A stretch of DNA of 32,847 nt from Lachnospiraceae bacterium (GCA_009911175.1 QXWX01000065.1:1-32847), one strand, 5' to 3'. Shown: positions 1 to 7,818, counted from the stretch's first letter. The notes: generated from the sequence alone by a model not told the origin. Program-made: numbers and translations.

Positions 1-176
1 GCGCAAGAGTGCGATAGCACGGATTTTGCGAATGGATGCGTAGGTTGGATGCTCTTTAGATCATCCAACCGTACAGCTGGAAATTTTTCCAACTGTTTAC
101 GATTCCACGCAGCGGCCGGCAGCAGACTCTGTGTCAAATATACCGACTGCCGCGCGGAATCCGAAATTTTCGGTCA
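1..176. other. Intergenic stretch with stacked hairpins
   Basis: I see no convincing gene here. The stretch is made of consecutive inverted repeats: outer arms cgcaa/ttgcg around a small gtgc-gata-gcac hairpin (about 3-30), then ggttggat/atccaacc (about 43-80), then an imperfect pair around ctggaaa/ttccaactg (about 87-106). The shape (stem, A/T-rich bulge, small inner hairpin) resembles the structured repeats at 2151-2297 and 16471-16616, so it may be the end of a third, diverged copy cut by the window edge. It lies just downstream of the minus-strand DUF2804 gene and could also act as its terminator region. Confidence 0.4.
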
Positions 177-1199
177 TCAATACCGGTTATGCACGTCCTC
201 CGCAAAGCACATCATATCCTTCACTTCGAGTACCCTGCCGTCATCCAGCACTGCCCTGCCGTTCATCCTGCCGAATACCTGATGCTGGTCCGTTTCGATG
301 AGAACCGCAGCCGTTCGGGCAGCCCGGTCAAGAACCGGCTGAAACTCCATCTCGAATCTGCCGTCGCTGGAGGAAAATGTCCACGGCTTCATATAACTGT
401 CCGCAGGAATGTGAAATTCCACGTCATCCAGCTTATGCCCTTTCCCGTCATAGAACAACATATTCTCCGATGCCGCCGAGGTATCACCGAACCCATATCC
501 GATATTGAAGCCAAATGCTTTTTCACCGATCATCTGATTCCCGGAACCCCAGTACCACCGGTTGTCATAGGTCCACACGCCCCTGCCCCAGTCCAGCGTA
601 CCGAAGTCTGTTTCCCTGGAAAAGGCATAGGTCCTTCCGTCAAATCTCATGCTGCCGGATGCGGGCATGCAGTTGATCTTCTGATTGTAATAAAAGGCAG
701 TCTTCTTTTCCTTCCACGGGGTCGCGATCACCATCGTATCCATATCCGGCTGCTCCAGCTGGATATCGCAGGAAAAATCCTTTCCCTGATAAAAATTCTT
801 GAAACGACAGCGGATCTGGCGTTTTCCGTCTTTTATAAAGTAACCCATGTGGAGGCGGTTGTCCCGGTATACCACATCCCCTCTCTCTGAGGTCTCCGGC
901 ATATGGAATCTGCCCATGGGAAATGGATTGAGTATGGTCTCCGTGTGCTCCCAGCCCTCCTTAAAATTCAGCAGCGACACGGACTGCAGTCCGATGTAGC
1001 CGTCATCTGAGAGGGTGAATGCCCCGGCAAAGTCTTCATTTAATACGAGATAATAATCCCATTCCTTGATCCGGAACTTCGGTGCCCGGATCCTGTCTCT
1101 GGAATACGTCTGAACCAGCTTTCTGGACCAGCCCGGCTCCATAAGGCTTCCGTCTGAGTTCAGCAGCGGGTGTGCCTGTGTCACTTCATGGTTTCTCAT
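177..1199 (-). CDS. DUF2804 domain-containing protein
   Basis: The 340-residue product spans the length expected for the DUF2804 family and opens with the typical 'HPLLNSDGSL' segment, where family members often carry a short N-terminal motif. Other visible segments are 'KEWDYYLV' (about 47-54), 'LDWGRGVWTYDNRWYWGSG' (about 203-221) and 'GFNIGYGFGDTSAASEN' (about 230-246). The aromatic and glycine content suggests a beta-rich lipocalin/AttH-like fold; I see no signal peptide or membrane segment. No biochemical function is established for the family. The start is supported by AGGAGG 8 nt upstream. It is a single-gene unit divergent from trhA, with an inverted repeat (1246-1279) in its upstream region. 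Confidence 0.85.
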   Translation of the reverse strand: MRNHEVTQAHPLLNSDGSLMEPGWSRKLVQTYSRDRIRAPKFRIKEWDYYLVLNEDFAGAFTLSDDGYIGLQSVSLLNFKEGWEHTETILNPFPMGRFHMPETSERGDVVYRDNRLHMGYFIKDGKRQIRCRFKNFYQGKDFSCDIQLEQPDMDTMVIATPWKEKKTAFYYNQKINCMPASGSMRFDGRTYAFSRETDFGTLDWGRGVWTYDNRWYWGSGNQMIGEKAFGFNIGYGFGDTSAASENMLFYDGKGHKLDDVEFHIPADSYMKPWTFSSSDGRFEMEFQPVLDRAARTAAVLIETDQHQVFGRMNGRAVLDDGRVLEVKDMMCFAEDVHNRY

Positions 1200-1245
1200 T
1201 CATGTTTCCTCCTGTTCTGTACTGATTCGTATTCTGATATCTGTC

Positions 1246-1279
1246 GTAACAGTTTACTGACCAGCCAGCGAACTGTTAC
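1246..1279. promoter_or_regulatory. 9-bp inverted repeat upstream of DUF2804 gene
   Basis: Arms gtaacagtt (1246-1254) and aactgttac (1271-1279) are perfect reverse complements separated by 16 nt, with another gtaac at 1285-1289. The repeat sits 47-80 nt upstream of the DUF2804 start, in the divergent region shared with trhA. It could be an operator. It also shares the gttac core with the structured intergenic repeats of this window, so a truncated repeat is the alternative. Confidence 0.45.
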
Positions 1280-1319
1280 TATATGTAACCTCTAAATTGA
1301 TAAAATGGTAATTTTTCTC

Positions 1320-1348
1320 TTGCTTTTTAGGAATAACCGGTGTAATAT
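1320..1348 (+). promoter_or_regulatory. Probable sigma-A promoter of trhA
   Basis: TTGCTT (1320-1325) and TAATAT (1343-1348) are separated by exactly 17 nt and lie about 70 nt upstream of the trhA start. The match is partial, so this is a prediction by consensus only. Confidence 0.45.
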
Positions 1349-1416
1349 ATGAATATAATCATATGTAGTATTCAAAACTACTTATCGTTTAATTATAAAT
1401 TTAGGAGGCGGTTTTT

Positions 1417-2073
1417 ATGACAAAACAACACATCAAAGATCCAGGAAGCGCAATCACCCATTTTATCGGCATGCTGATGGCGATCTTCGCCGCAGTCCCG
1501 CTTTTGATCCGTGCAGCTCACGAACCGGGACGGATCTACGTGATCTCTCTTGCCATCTATGCGGCGAGCCTGGTCTTATTATATGCGGCAAGTACAACCT
1601 ACCATACCTTCGATCTGTCAGAAAAAATTAATACTGTTTTAAAGAAAATCGACCATATGATGATCTTCGTCCTGATCGCAGGCAGCTATACGCCGATCTG
1701 CCTTCTGGTGCTCAGAGGGCGGACCGGGCTGATCCTGCTTTCTCTTGTCTGGGGGATCGCCATCGTCGGGATCCTGATCAAGGCATTTTGGGTCTTCTGC
1801 CCCAAGTGGGTCTCTTCCATCCTGTATATCGGAATGGGCTGGACCTGCGTGCTGGCTTTTACACAGCTCTTAAATTCCATGAGTATGGCAGCTTTCGGAT
1901 GGCTTCTGGCGGGCGGCATCATCTATACGATCGGAGGTGTGATCTATGCGCTGAAGCTTCCGATCTTCAACAGCAGGCATCAGAATTTCGGCAGTCATGA
2001 AATTTTCCATCTCTTCGTCATGGGTGGAAGCGCCTGCCATTTTGTAGTGATGTACGCGTATCTGCTTCCATAG
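1417..2073 (+). CDS. trhA: Hemolysin III / TrhA-type PAQR membrane protein
   Basis: This 218-residue integral membrane protein has seven hydrophobic segments, as in the PAQR/hemolysin III family (usual length about 210-220). Family hallmarks are visible: 'DPGSAITHFIG' at the N-terminus, 'ASTTYHTF' (about 57-64), 'KKIDHMMIFVLIAGSYTPI' (about 75-93) and the C-terminal 'GSHEIFHLFVMGGSACHF' (about 191-208). The conserved Ser/His/Asp/His residues are those proposed to form the metal site. Bacterial members are linked to membrane fluidity and energetics; 'hemolysin' is a historical name. AGGAGG lies 8 nt before the ATG, with a promoter at 1320-1348 and a terminator just after the stop. It is a single-gene unit. 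Confidence 0.92.
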   Translation: MTKQHIKDPGSAITHFIGMLMAIFAAVPLLIRAAHEPGRIYVISLAIYAASLVLLYAASTTYHTFDLSEKINTVLKKIDHMMIFVLIAGSYTPICLLVLRGRTGLILLSLVWGIAIVGILIKAFWVFCPKWVSSILYIGMGWTCVLAFTQLLNSMSMAAFGWLLAGGIIYTIGGVIYALKLPIFNSRHQNFGSHEIFHLFVMGGSACHFVVMYAYLLP

Positions 2074-2086
2074 GACCGATGCAGGA

Positions 2087-2125
2087 CCTGGAATCTACAT
2101 TTTAGGATTCCAGGCTTTTTGTTTT
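2087..2125 (+). terminator. Rho-independent terminator of trhA
   Basis: Perfect arms cctggaatc (2087-2095) and gattccagg (2106-2114) are followed by cttttt and further T-rich sequence. It begins 14 nt after the trhA stop. Confidence 0.85.
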
Positions 2126-2150
2126 CTTTTTGGTTTCCGGAAACCAGCCG

Positions 2151-2297
2151 GTTACTGTTCACACGGAATCGTGCACCCTGCTGCACGGTGTCCGGCAAAT
2201 AAAGTAACATTTGCCATAATATCCAGCCTCTCGCCGAAGGCGACTTAAAATAGGCTGGATACTGTTACTGGAGCACCCAAAGGGTGTGAACAGTAAC
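2151..2297. repeat. Structured palindromic intergenic repeat, copy 1
   Basis: Outer arms gttactgttcacac (2151-2164) and gtgtgaacagtaac (2284-2297) are perfect 14-bp reverse complements. Inside are a hairpin with arms atccagcct (2221-2229) and aggctggat (2252-2260), a smaller nested tcgcc-gaa-ggcga hairpin, and a further arm tgttactg...gcaccc/gggtg paired with the right outer arm. A related element with the same order of parts lies at 16471-16616. It fills the space between two convergent genes. It may be a REP/MITE-like element or a structured RNA; no ORF of note is inside. Confidence 0.6.
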
Positions 2298-2328
2298 ACC
2301 AGCCGCACCGGGCCGGCTCAGATCCGGC

Positions 2329-2943
2329 CTATTGATCCGCAGACCGCTCCCGCGGCTTCTGGTTTTTCCACTCAGGATTGGAATACAGCCTTTCCAGTTC
2401 CTTGATCCGCTGATCGATCCCGCGCTTCCGGATATAGTCGCTTACCGTTTTCGGAACATACTGGAACCATTCCCTGTTCTCCGCCACCATCTTTCTGACA
2501 TCATACCCTGTCGGCCCGCACTCCTCGCCCAGCCGCTGCCAGAGGATCTCCGTCTTCAGGCCCTGCCGCTGTACGGCCTGCGCCTTCTCTTCATCCCATT
2601 CCCGGCAGATGCTCAAATAATAAGTCGCATCCCTGGGCGCATACTGGGGGATCAGATCCGGCTGCGTTACCGGAAACGGAATGATGTCAAACTCCTTGCG
2701 CCTGACTCCGAAGTCCAGCAGCGCCCCCTGGATCATCTCGTAGCGCTCCAGATAGGTCAGCGGATTGTCCCGCTTCGTAACCCCATGCTGGTCCAGCGAC
2801 GAGGTTGCCGCAAAGGAAACGATGTCTGCATGCGTGATCCCGATATACAGCTTATGGCAGCGCATCTTTGCCGCTAGGATATATTCCATATGCTTTAATG
2901 TAAAAATCTGAAATCTGCCAAAGGCTACCCCTGTTTCAACCAT
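2329..2943 (-). CDS. Nucleotidyltransferase-fold (NMN/nicotinate adenylyltransferase-like) protein
   Basis: The 204-residue product begins with 'GVAFGRFQIFTLKHMEYI' (residues 5-22), which matches the GRFQPxHxGH start of cytidylyltransferase-like alpha/beta enzymes such as NadM/NadR. The usual HxGH is TLKH here, so the catalytic motif is altered. A later 'VSDYIRKRG' (about 167-175) stands where the ISSTxIR-type motif is expected. The family transfers an adenylyl or cytidylyl group from a nucleotide triphosphate to a phosphorylated substrate; the substrate here is unknown. The start has GAGAGG about 9 nt upstream. It stands alone, convergent with trhA. Confidence 0.75.
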   Translation of the reverse strand: MVETGVAFGRFQIFTLKHMEYILAAKMRCHKLYIGITHADIVSFAATSSLDQHGVTKRDNPLTYLERYEMIQGALLDFGVRRKEFDIIPFPVTQPDLIPQYAPRDATYYLSICREWDEEKAQAVQRQGLKTEILWQRLGEECGPTGYDVRKMVAENREWFQYVPKTVSDYIRKRGIDQRIKELERLYSNPEWKNQKPRERSADQ

Positions 2944-3142
2944 GATTATTTTCCTCTCTGATCTTTTCTGGTATTTACTCCATTTATCATAACAGATTCT
3001 GTGTTTTTTTCAAACTGTTTCAACCGTACAGGCGGAACTTTTTTATTACTTTTTTATTCCCGATAATTTTATAGACTTTGTACCACGATTGTGCTATGCT
3101 TACAGAACCACGTAAACAGATTCCCTGAAAGGAGGCAGTAAA

Positions 3143-3691
3143 ATGACCGACAGCCAAAAACTTGATCTCATTCTTTCCGAGATCTTAGGTGTCAAAGAAG
3201 ATGTAGCTGGTCTCAAAGAGGATGTCACTGGTCTCAAAGAGGATGTAGCTGGTCTCAAAGAGGATGTCGCTGTACTTAAAACCGATGTCGCTGGTCTTAA
3301 AGAGGATGTCGCTGTACTTAAAACCGATGTCGCTGATCTCAAAAAGGATGTCGCTGTACTTAAAACCGATGTCGCTGATCTCAAAAAGGATGTCGCTGTA
3401 CTTAAAACCGATGTCGCCGTACTTAAAACTGATGTCGCTGTACTCAAAGAGGACGTCTCTATCCTCAAGCAGAGAGTAACCGCCATTGAGGTGCATCTTG
3501 AAAACCAGACAGATAAGAACATACAGCTGATCGCCGAGAACTTTATCGAACTTACCAATAAGCTCAACCAGGCCATTCCGGTGGCCGACAAGAACCTTGC
3601 CTATGAAGTAAAGGTAAACTACCTCATCGAAAAAGTACAGTTTCTTGAAAAGGATTTTGAAAAATTTAAGTGTCAGATGGCGTACAGCTGA
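3143..3691 (+). CDS. Heptad-repeat coiled-coil protein of unknown function
   Basis: The product has 182 residues. After a 16-residue head come about 14 seven-residue units (residues 17-114) of the pattern L-K-[ETK]-D-V-A-[GVD], then a non-repetitive C-terminal region ending 'EKDFEKFKCQMAYS'. V and L at heptad spacing and the alternating charges predict a long parallel coiled coil. There is no signal peptide or membrane anchor. AAAGGAGG lies 7 nt before the ATG. The repeat makes several spurious overlapping ORFs on both strands. I do not recognise a characterised homologue; similar short heptad proteins are common in clostridia. A structural, chaperone-like or phage-derived role would be guesswork. 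Confidence 0.75.
   Translation: MTDSQKLDLILSEILGVKEDVAGLKEDVTGLKEDVAGLKEDVAVLKTDVAGLKEDVAVLKTDVADLKKDVAVLKTDVADLKKDVAVLKTDVAVLKTDVAVLKEDVSILKQRVTAIEVHLENQTDKNIQLIAENFIELTNKLNQAIPVADKNLAYEVKVNYLIEKVQFLEKDFEKFKCQMAYS
3191..3484 (+). repeat. 21-bp tandem repeat inside the coiled-coil gene
   Basis: Fourteen 21-bp units encode the heptads. A two-unit (42-bp) block starting gatgtcgctgtacttaaaac at 3305 is repeated exactly from 3347, and its first half again from 3389. This indicates recent in-frame expansion or contraction by slippage or recombination. Confidence 0.85.
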
Positions 3692-3801
3692 GATATGCCA
3701 CGTGTTTTTTATTTTTTCCGCCTCGTCATTCCTTCGCAGTTTCAAAATATTTTCTGAAAAATCAACTAAAAAATCTTACTCCACTTCGTTCATCTATAGT
3801 A

Positions 3802-3830
3802 TTGTTTCACCCAAAAAAATATGTTAAAAT
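3802..3830 (+). promoter_or_regulatory. Probable promoter of the hydrogenase gene
   Basis: TTGTTT (3802-3807) and TAAAAT (3825-3830) are separated by 17 nt, 57 nt upstream of the start codon. The A/T-rich spacer and flanks fit a strong sigma-A promoter. Confidence 0.6.
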
Positions 3831-3886
3831 ATAAACGCTTTTAAGGAAACATATCATAATTCACTACATAAGAAAGGAATCATAGT

Positions 3887-5365
3887 ATGTTACACGAGAA
3901 TAATACCATTGGAGAAGTAAAAGACGAAGTGCTCTACCAGGTTGCCAAAGCGGCCTTTGAGGGGAACCTGCACAAGATCGAGGCGACACTGCCCTACGAG
4001 ATCCTGCCAGGGACCAAACCGAAGTTCCGCTGCTGCGTCCACAAGGAGCGAGAGATCGTCCGTGAACGGATCATGCTTGCCAAGAACATCAACCCGGCAG
4101 ATGGCGAGCCCTGCCACAACACGGTCAAGATCCTCCCGTCAGCCTGCGAGAACTGCCCCATCACCCGTTTTTCCGTGACAGACAACTGCCAGAAGTGCAT
4201 GGGCAAGAAGTGTATGCAGGCGTGCCGTTTCGGAGCCATCACCATGGCAAGGGACAAGGCATACATCAATCCGGAAAAATGTAAAGAATGCGGCCAGTGC
4301 TACGATGCATGTCCGTACAATGCGATTGTGGATATTATGCGCCCCTGCCGCCGCGCCTGCCCGGTAGACGCGATCCAGGCGGATGAGGACGGAAGGGTAT
4401 GGATCGATGATGAGAAATGTATCCGCTGCGGTTCCTGTATCAGCAAATGCCCGTTCGGCGCGATTTCTGACAGCTCCCGTATGATCGAGGTCATTGACTA
4501 CTTGAAGGGCGACCGTCCGGTATACGCGCTGGTAGCTCCTGCCGCTGAGGGACAGTTCGGCATGGATATCACCATGGAATCCATCCGCAAAGGAGCCAAG
4601 AAGATGGGATTCAAGGACATGGTAGACGTGGCGATCGGAGCGGATTTCGTATCTGATTCCGAAGCAAAGGAATGGGCGGAGGCACATGAGGCCGGCAAAA
4701 AGATGACCACCTCCTGCTGCCCGGCATTTGTGCACCTCATCCGGCGGCATTTCCCGGAGCTCTCTGACCACATCTCCACCACGGTATCCCCGATGGCCGC
4801 AACGGCAAGACTGGTCAAGGCCATGCATCCGGGCGCGGTATGCATCTTCATCGGACCATGTATCGCGAAGAAGAGCGAGGCCGGACAGGATCAGGACAAG
4901 GAAGGCGAAAACGCGGATCTTGTACTGACCTTTGAAGAATTCCAGGCGATGCTCCGCGCAAAGAAGATCAAGCTGGAGCCAGTGACTCTGGAAGAGACTC
5001 AGAACGGAAGTATCCATGCCAAGAATTACTCCAATTCCGGCGGTGTGACCAGGGCGGTGAAGCAGGCTTATATCGAGCACGGCGGACAGAGCGGATTGAA
5101 CGTACGCCAGTGCAACGGTGCGGCGGAATGCCGGAAAGCGCTCATGCTTTTGAAGGCCGGAAAGCTGCCGGAGGACTTTATCGAGGGAATGGCCTGCTTG
5201 GGCGGATGCGTAGCCGGCCCCGGCAATATCCAGGAAGAGCGGGCATTCAAGCGGGAGCGTGACAAGCAGCTGAAGAGGGCGGATGACCGTCTGGTTACGG
5301 ATACTGTATCCGAATACAGCAAATACGAATTTTCCATGCACCGTCATCAGCAGACGGAAGCATAA
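3887..5365 (+). CDS. Monomeric [FeFe] hydrogenase (group B-like)
   Basis: The 492-residue cytoplasmic enzyme is expected to reduce protons with electrons from ferredoxin. Ferredoxin-type cysteine clusters lie at about residues 91-195, including 'CKECGQCYDACPYNAI' and 'CIRCGSCISKCPFGAI' for two [4Fe-4S] clusters, preceded by additional Cys. The H-cluster domain shows all three signatures: L1 'TTSCCPAFVHLIRRHFPE' (about 275-292), L2 'GPCIAKKSEA' (about 323-332) and L3 'EGMACLGGCVAGPGNIQ' (about 441-457). L1 has CCPAF rather than the CCPxW of the well-studied group A enzymes, and there is no N-terminal [2Fe-2S] plant-type domain. Both features fit the group B monomeric hydrogenases of gut Firmicutes. 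No maturase genes (hydE/F/G) are nearby. Single-gene unit with its own promoter; the RBS is AAGGAAT-like. Confidence 0.92.
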   Translation: MLHENNTIGEVKDEVLYQVAKAAFEGNLHKIEATLPYEILPGTKPKFRCCVHKEREIVRERIMLAKNINPADGEPCHNTVKILPSACENCPITRFSVTDNCQKCMGKKCMQACRFGAITMARDKAYINPEKCKECGQCYDACPYNAIVDIMRPCRRACPVDAIQADEDGRVWIDDEKCIRCGSCISKCPFGAISDSSRMIEVIDYLKGDRPVYALVAPAAEGQFGMDITMESIRKGAKKMGFKDMVDVAIGADFVSDSEAKEWAEAHEAGKKMTTSCCPAFVHLIRRHFPELSDHISTTVSPMAATARLVKAMHPGAVCIFIGPCIAKKSEAGQDQDKEGENADLVLTFEEFQAMLRAKKIKLEPVTLEETQNGSIHAKNYSNSGGVTRAVKQAYIEHGGQSGLNVRQCNGAAECRKALMLLKAGKLPEDFIEGMACLGGCVAGPGNIQEERAFKRERDKQLKRADDRLVTDTVSEYSKYEFSMHRHQQTEA

Positions 5366-5381
5366 TTTTATATTAATTAGA

Positions 5382-5480
5382 GGCTGTCGGAAAAAAAATT
5401 ATATTTCTGCACAATATCTTGCTTTGATATCTAACCAGTCGCAGCATTTATTGTAGGCAGTCAATCTTTTTCCGACAGCC
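5382..5480. repeat. 14-bp inverted repeat element between convergent genes
   Basis: Perfect arms ggctgtcggaaaaa (5382-5395) and tttttccgacagcc (5467-5480) bound 71 nt of unpaired, A/T-rich sequence. It lies between the hydrogenase stop and the AAA ATPase stop. The A-run and T-run on the inner sides of the arms mean it is not a classic compact terminator. A small MITE-like element or scar is as likely as a long bidirectional terminator. Confidence 0.55.
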
Positions 5481-5505
5481 CCTTTTTAATTGTACTCATA
5501 TCTCT

Positions 5506-6567
5506 TCAATATGTAGTAAGATTAATGTCATTAAGAATTCTGCTTAGTTCATCAGTAGAAGATATATTTCTAGGCATGATCGTTCTTTTCCCCTCCTCAT
5601 TATAGCAGGGCTCTAAATACACTATAGAATTATCATATGCATATAGAGGAAGATTTATACCTTTTTCTTGACGCTCTTTTCGATAATACTTATTAACGCA
5701 TTTTAGAATAAGAGGTGAGTGTGTTGTAAAAATAATTTGAATTCTATAATCTCCGGCAGCTTTCCATAAATATTCTACTAACTTTCCTTGCGAAAAACCA
5801 TACAAGGTAGCATCTAATTCATCTATTAATAAAATTCCGCCTTTATATTTCCGCCCATATTGCTCTTTTAAACGCTTAAACGACAATACTGCCAAAATAA
5901 TTTTAATTACATTCCCCTCACCTGAGGAATTAGTAAAAATATCATGTACACTATCACTGACTCCTGCAAATATTTTTGAGGATGTCCCTTTTTCAAGGCC
6001 TATCTCCGGATTATCTCCCATACTTTGTATAGACAAAATTGTCCTATAATTTGCAATACAGTATTTTAATTCATCTTGAGTAAGATCAAATGCCATTGCC
6101 TGGGTTTTACCGGTTTCTCCTATGGGAAATAATCGGCTCAAACTCAAAAAATAGGCAGGTAATTGAATATAGCCTGCACCTTTAGCACGACTTTCAGCAT
6201 TCCAAAATCTTAATGTTGGCTCATATCCCCTTTGTCTTCTTGCAATGCTCTCAATGGAAAAATAATCTTGTTCATAGATTCCCTTATGTAAATATAATTT
6301 CCATTTATGCTCACCAATCACATCATATTGTGGAGATATTTTAAATTTTTCTCGAAACTGAGAACGAAAATTATAACCATCAATTGTTTTACATCCATAC
6401 ATAGGATGTGTTTTTGAAGAAATAGTAAATGGCTGCCCAATTATACCCAGTACAGTTGTTTTTTGTGTCGCATTTCTCCCTGAAATCACAGTAATGCGCT
6501 TCCCCAAATCGAACGATACATGTTCAAATGCACGGAATTTCTCTATTTCTATACTTTTGACTATCAT
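5506..6567 (-). CDS. AAA family ATPase paired with a DNA methylase
   Basis: The 353-residue product has the layout of a RecF/OLD-like (AAA_15/AAA_21) ATPase: 'IEIEKFRAFEHVSFDLGKR' at residues 6-24, a P-loop 'ISGRNATQKTT' (about 28-38), a signature-like 'NSSGEGNVIKI' (about 213-223), Walker B 'GGILLIDELDATLYG' (about 243-257) and 'IFTTHSPLIL' (about 279-288) with the switch His. The P-loop has Gln where Gly normally precedes the Lys. No TOPRIM, HNH or PD-(D/E)xK nuclease follows; the C-terminus is short. It starts 12 nt after the methylase stop with AGGAGG 8 nt before the ATG, so the two are one operon. The gene is visibly more A/T-rich than its flanks. Probable role: sensor or effector of a defence or DNA-maintenance module (inference). 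Confidence 0.85.
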   Translation of the reverse strand: MIVKSIEIEKFRAFEHVSFDLGKRITVISGRNATQKTTVLGIIGQPFTISSKTHPMYGCKTIDGYNFRSQFREKFKISPQYDVIGEHKWKLYLHKGIYEQDYFSIESIARRQRGYEPTLRFWNAESRAKGAGYIQLPAYFLSLSRLFPIGETGKTQAMAFDLTQDELKYCIANYRTILSIQSMGDNPEIGLEKGTSSKIFAGVSDSVHDIFTNSSGEGNVIKIILAVLSFKRLKEQYGRKYKGGILLIDELDATLYGFSQGKLVEYLWKAAGDYRIQIIFTTHSPLILKCVNKYYRKERQEKGINLPLYAYDNSIVYLEPCYNEEGKRTIMPRNISSTDELSRILNDINLTTY

Positions 6568-6579
6568 CTCGTACCCCTC

Positions 6580-7461
6580 CTAAATACATTCCCGAAAATC
6601 TACGCTTATGTGATGTTCTAATAATTGTTGGTTAGATGGACACAATACATTATCTGAAAAAATCAATAATTCTGAGGCCTTCCCCTTATTTGCCGCACTG
6701 TAGATCAAATCAAATTTTTGCATTTTATAAGATGCATATAAGCTTTCAATTTCCTGGACATCATCATAAGTCATAATCCACGGTGCAACAATACTGTCAG
6801 TTATAACATCATGTATTTTCTTATGATCCGCTGGTGTAAGAAAGTTTTTATATAATTTTTGCCCTTTATTATAATACGGCGGATCAAAGTAAATAAAGAT
6901 ATTTTTTCCAAACCGCGGAATATAATTTTTTAACAGGCTTATAATATCTTTATTATAAACACTTATTTGATTTCTATATTCCGAAATTTTTTCTATTTTT
7001 GAAATCAGATTACTGCGCTTAAATCGAACGTCCAGTTTCCATTCACCTGCTTGTGAATAACCGCCAATAGGACCAGCTGTCAAAATTCCAGAACGATTGG
7101 TTCTATTTAAAAATAAAGTTGCAAATGCCAAGTCTATAGAATATGTAGATTGTGACAAATAAATTTTCTTCTGTCTATACCATTCATCTATTGTTATTGG
7201 TGTGCTTTTTATTTTTTCTATCAACTGCTCCGGTTCTTGTTTAACTGCACGCCAAAAAGAATAAATTGCCTTATCAAAATCATTTATAATTATATTTTCT
7301 ACTTTTCCATCAAATAAAAGCGCCAAAGCTACTCCCGCGCCTCCAGCAAATGGTTCGACATAAGTACAATTAGGTATATCTGCATTTTCTATCATTAATC
7401 CAATAAAATCTGATAAGCGTTTTTTTCCGCCTGGATAACGTAATGGTGATGGATTTGACAT
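6580..7461 (-). CDS. D12-class DNA adenine N6-methyltransferase (Dam-like)
   Basis: The 293-residue product shows the Dam/D12 order: 'PSPLRYPGGKKRLSDFI' at the N-terminus (AdoMet region), motif I 'YVEPFAGGAGVALALL' (about 34-49) and catalytic motif IV 'YFDPPYYNKG' (about 191-200). It transfers a methyl group from AdoMet to N6 of adenine in a specific site; the target cannot be read from the sequence. I chose the ATG at 7461 because GGAGG lies 8 nt upstream; an in-frame ATG at 7485 would add 8 residues without such a site. No restriction endonuclease gene adjoins it; the partner is the AAA ATPase. High A/T content suggests horizontal acquisition. Confidence 0.9.
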   Translation of the reverse strand: MSNPSPLRYPGGKKRLSDFIGLMIENADIPNCTYVEPFAGGAGVALALLFDGKVENIIINDFDKAIYSFWRAVKQEPEQLIEKIKSTPITIDEWYRQKKIYLSQSTYSIDLAFATLFLNRTNRSGILTAGPIGGYSQAGEWKLDVRFKRSNLISKIEKISEYRNQISVYNKDIISLLKNYIPRFGKNIFIYFDPPYYNKGQKLYKNFLTPADHKKIHDVITDSIVAPWIMTYDDVQEIESLYASYKMQKFDLIYSAANKGKASELLIFSDNVLCPSNQQLLEHHISVDFRECI

Positions 7462-7702
7462 GATACGCTCCTCCAATCTTTCCATAATACTCTCTTTTCT
7501 CAGGGAAATATTGCAATAAAGGGACTATATCTTATGAATCTGATTTAATTTTCCTATTCATAATAATTTTTCTCTGAACACAGATATGATATTAGTATCC
7601 TACCATGCCCCTACTTTTTTTCAACTGCTTTCTCCATTTTTCTTTGTTTTCCGCAAACTATGGTATTTATTTATCCTGTTTCTTGATTAGCCACATGTCT
7701 TG
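7462..7702. other. A/T-rich intergenic region, no gene seen
   Basis: This divergent region separates the methylase-ATPase operon from the DUF4253 gene (357 nt in total to 7818). I find no ORF with family resemblance. It should hold the methylase promoter. A weak candidate on the minus strand is TTGAAA followed 16 nt later by TAGGAT, within about 7590-7625, but it is not convincing. Confidence 0.5.
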
Positions 7703-7731
7703 TTGACATCAAGAATTAGAAACGCTATGAT
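7703..7731 (+). promoter_or_regulatory. Strong promoter of the DUF4253 gene
   Basis: A perfect -35 TTGACA (7703-7708), a 17-nt spacer and -10 TATGAT (7726-7731). The leader to the start codon is about 80 nt. Confidence 0.75.
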
Positions 7732-7818
7732 TATCATAAAAGTACAGGCAGTTGTTTTTTATTTTCGAATAACTCAACAACTTCTGTATAGTAAAAACAG
7801 CTTGGAGGGAATCACATC

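Noticed and set aside
49..282. A 77-codon plus-strand ORF at the window start
   Set aside because: It spans hairpins and the end of the DUF2804 gene on the other strand and shows no protein-like features.
3191..3484. Regular repeats that might suggest a CRISPR array
   Set aside because: The units are contiguous 21-bp coding heptads without spacers and lie within one good ORF with its own RBS.
4139..5347. A 402-codon minus-strand ORF opposite the hydrogenase
   Set aside because: Shadow of a gene with complete iron-sulfur and H-cluster motifs; it has no recognisable domains or ribosome site.
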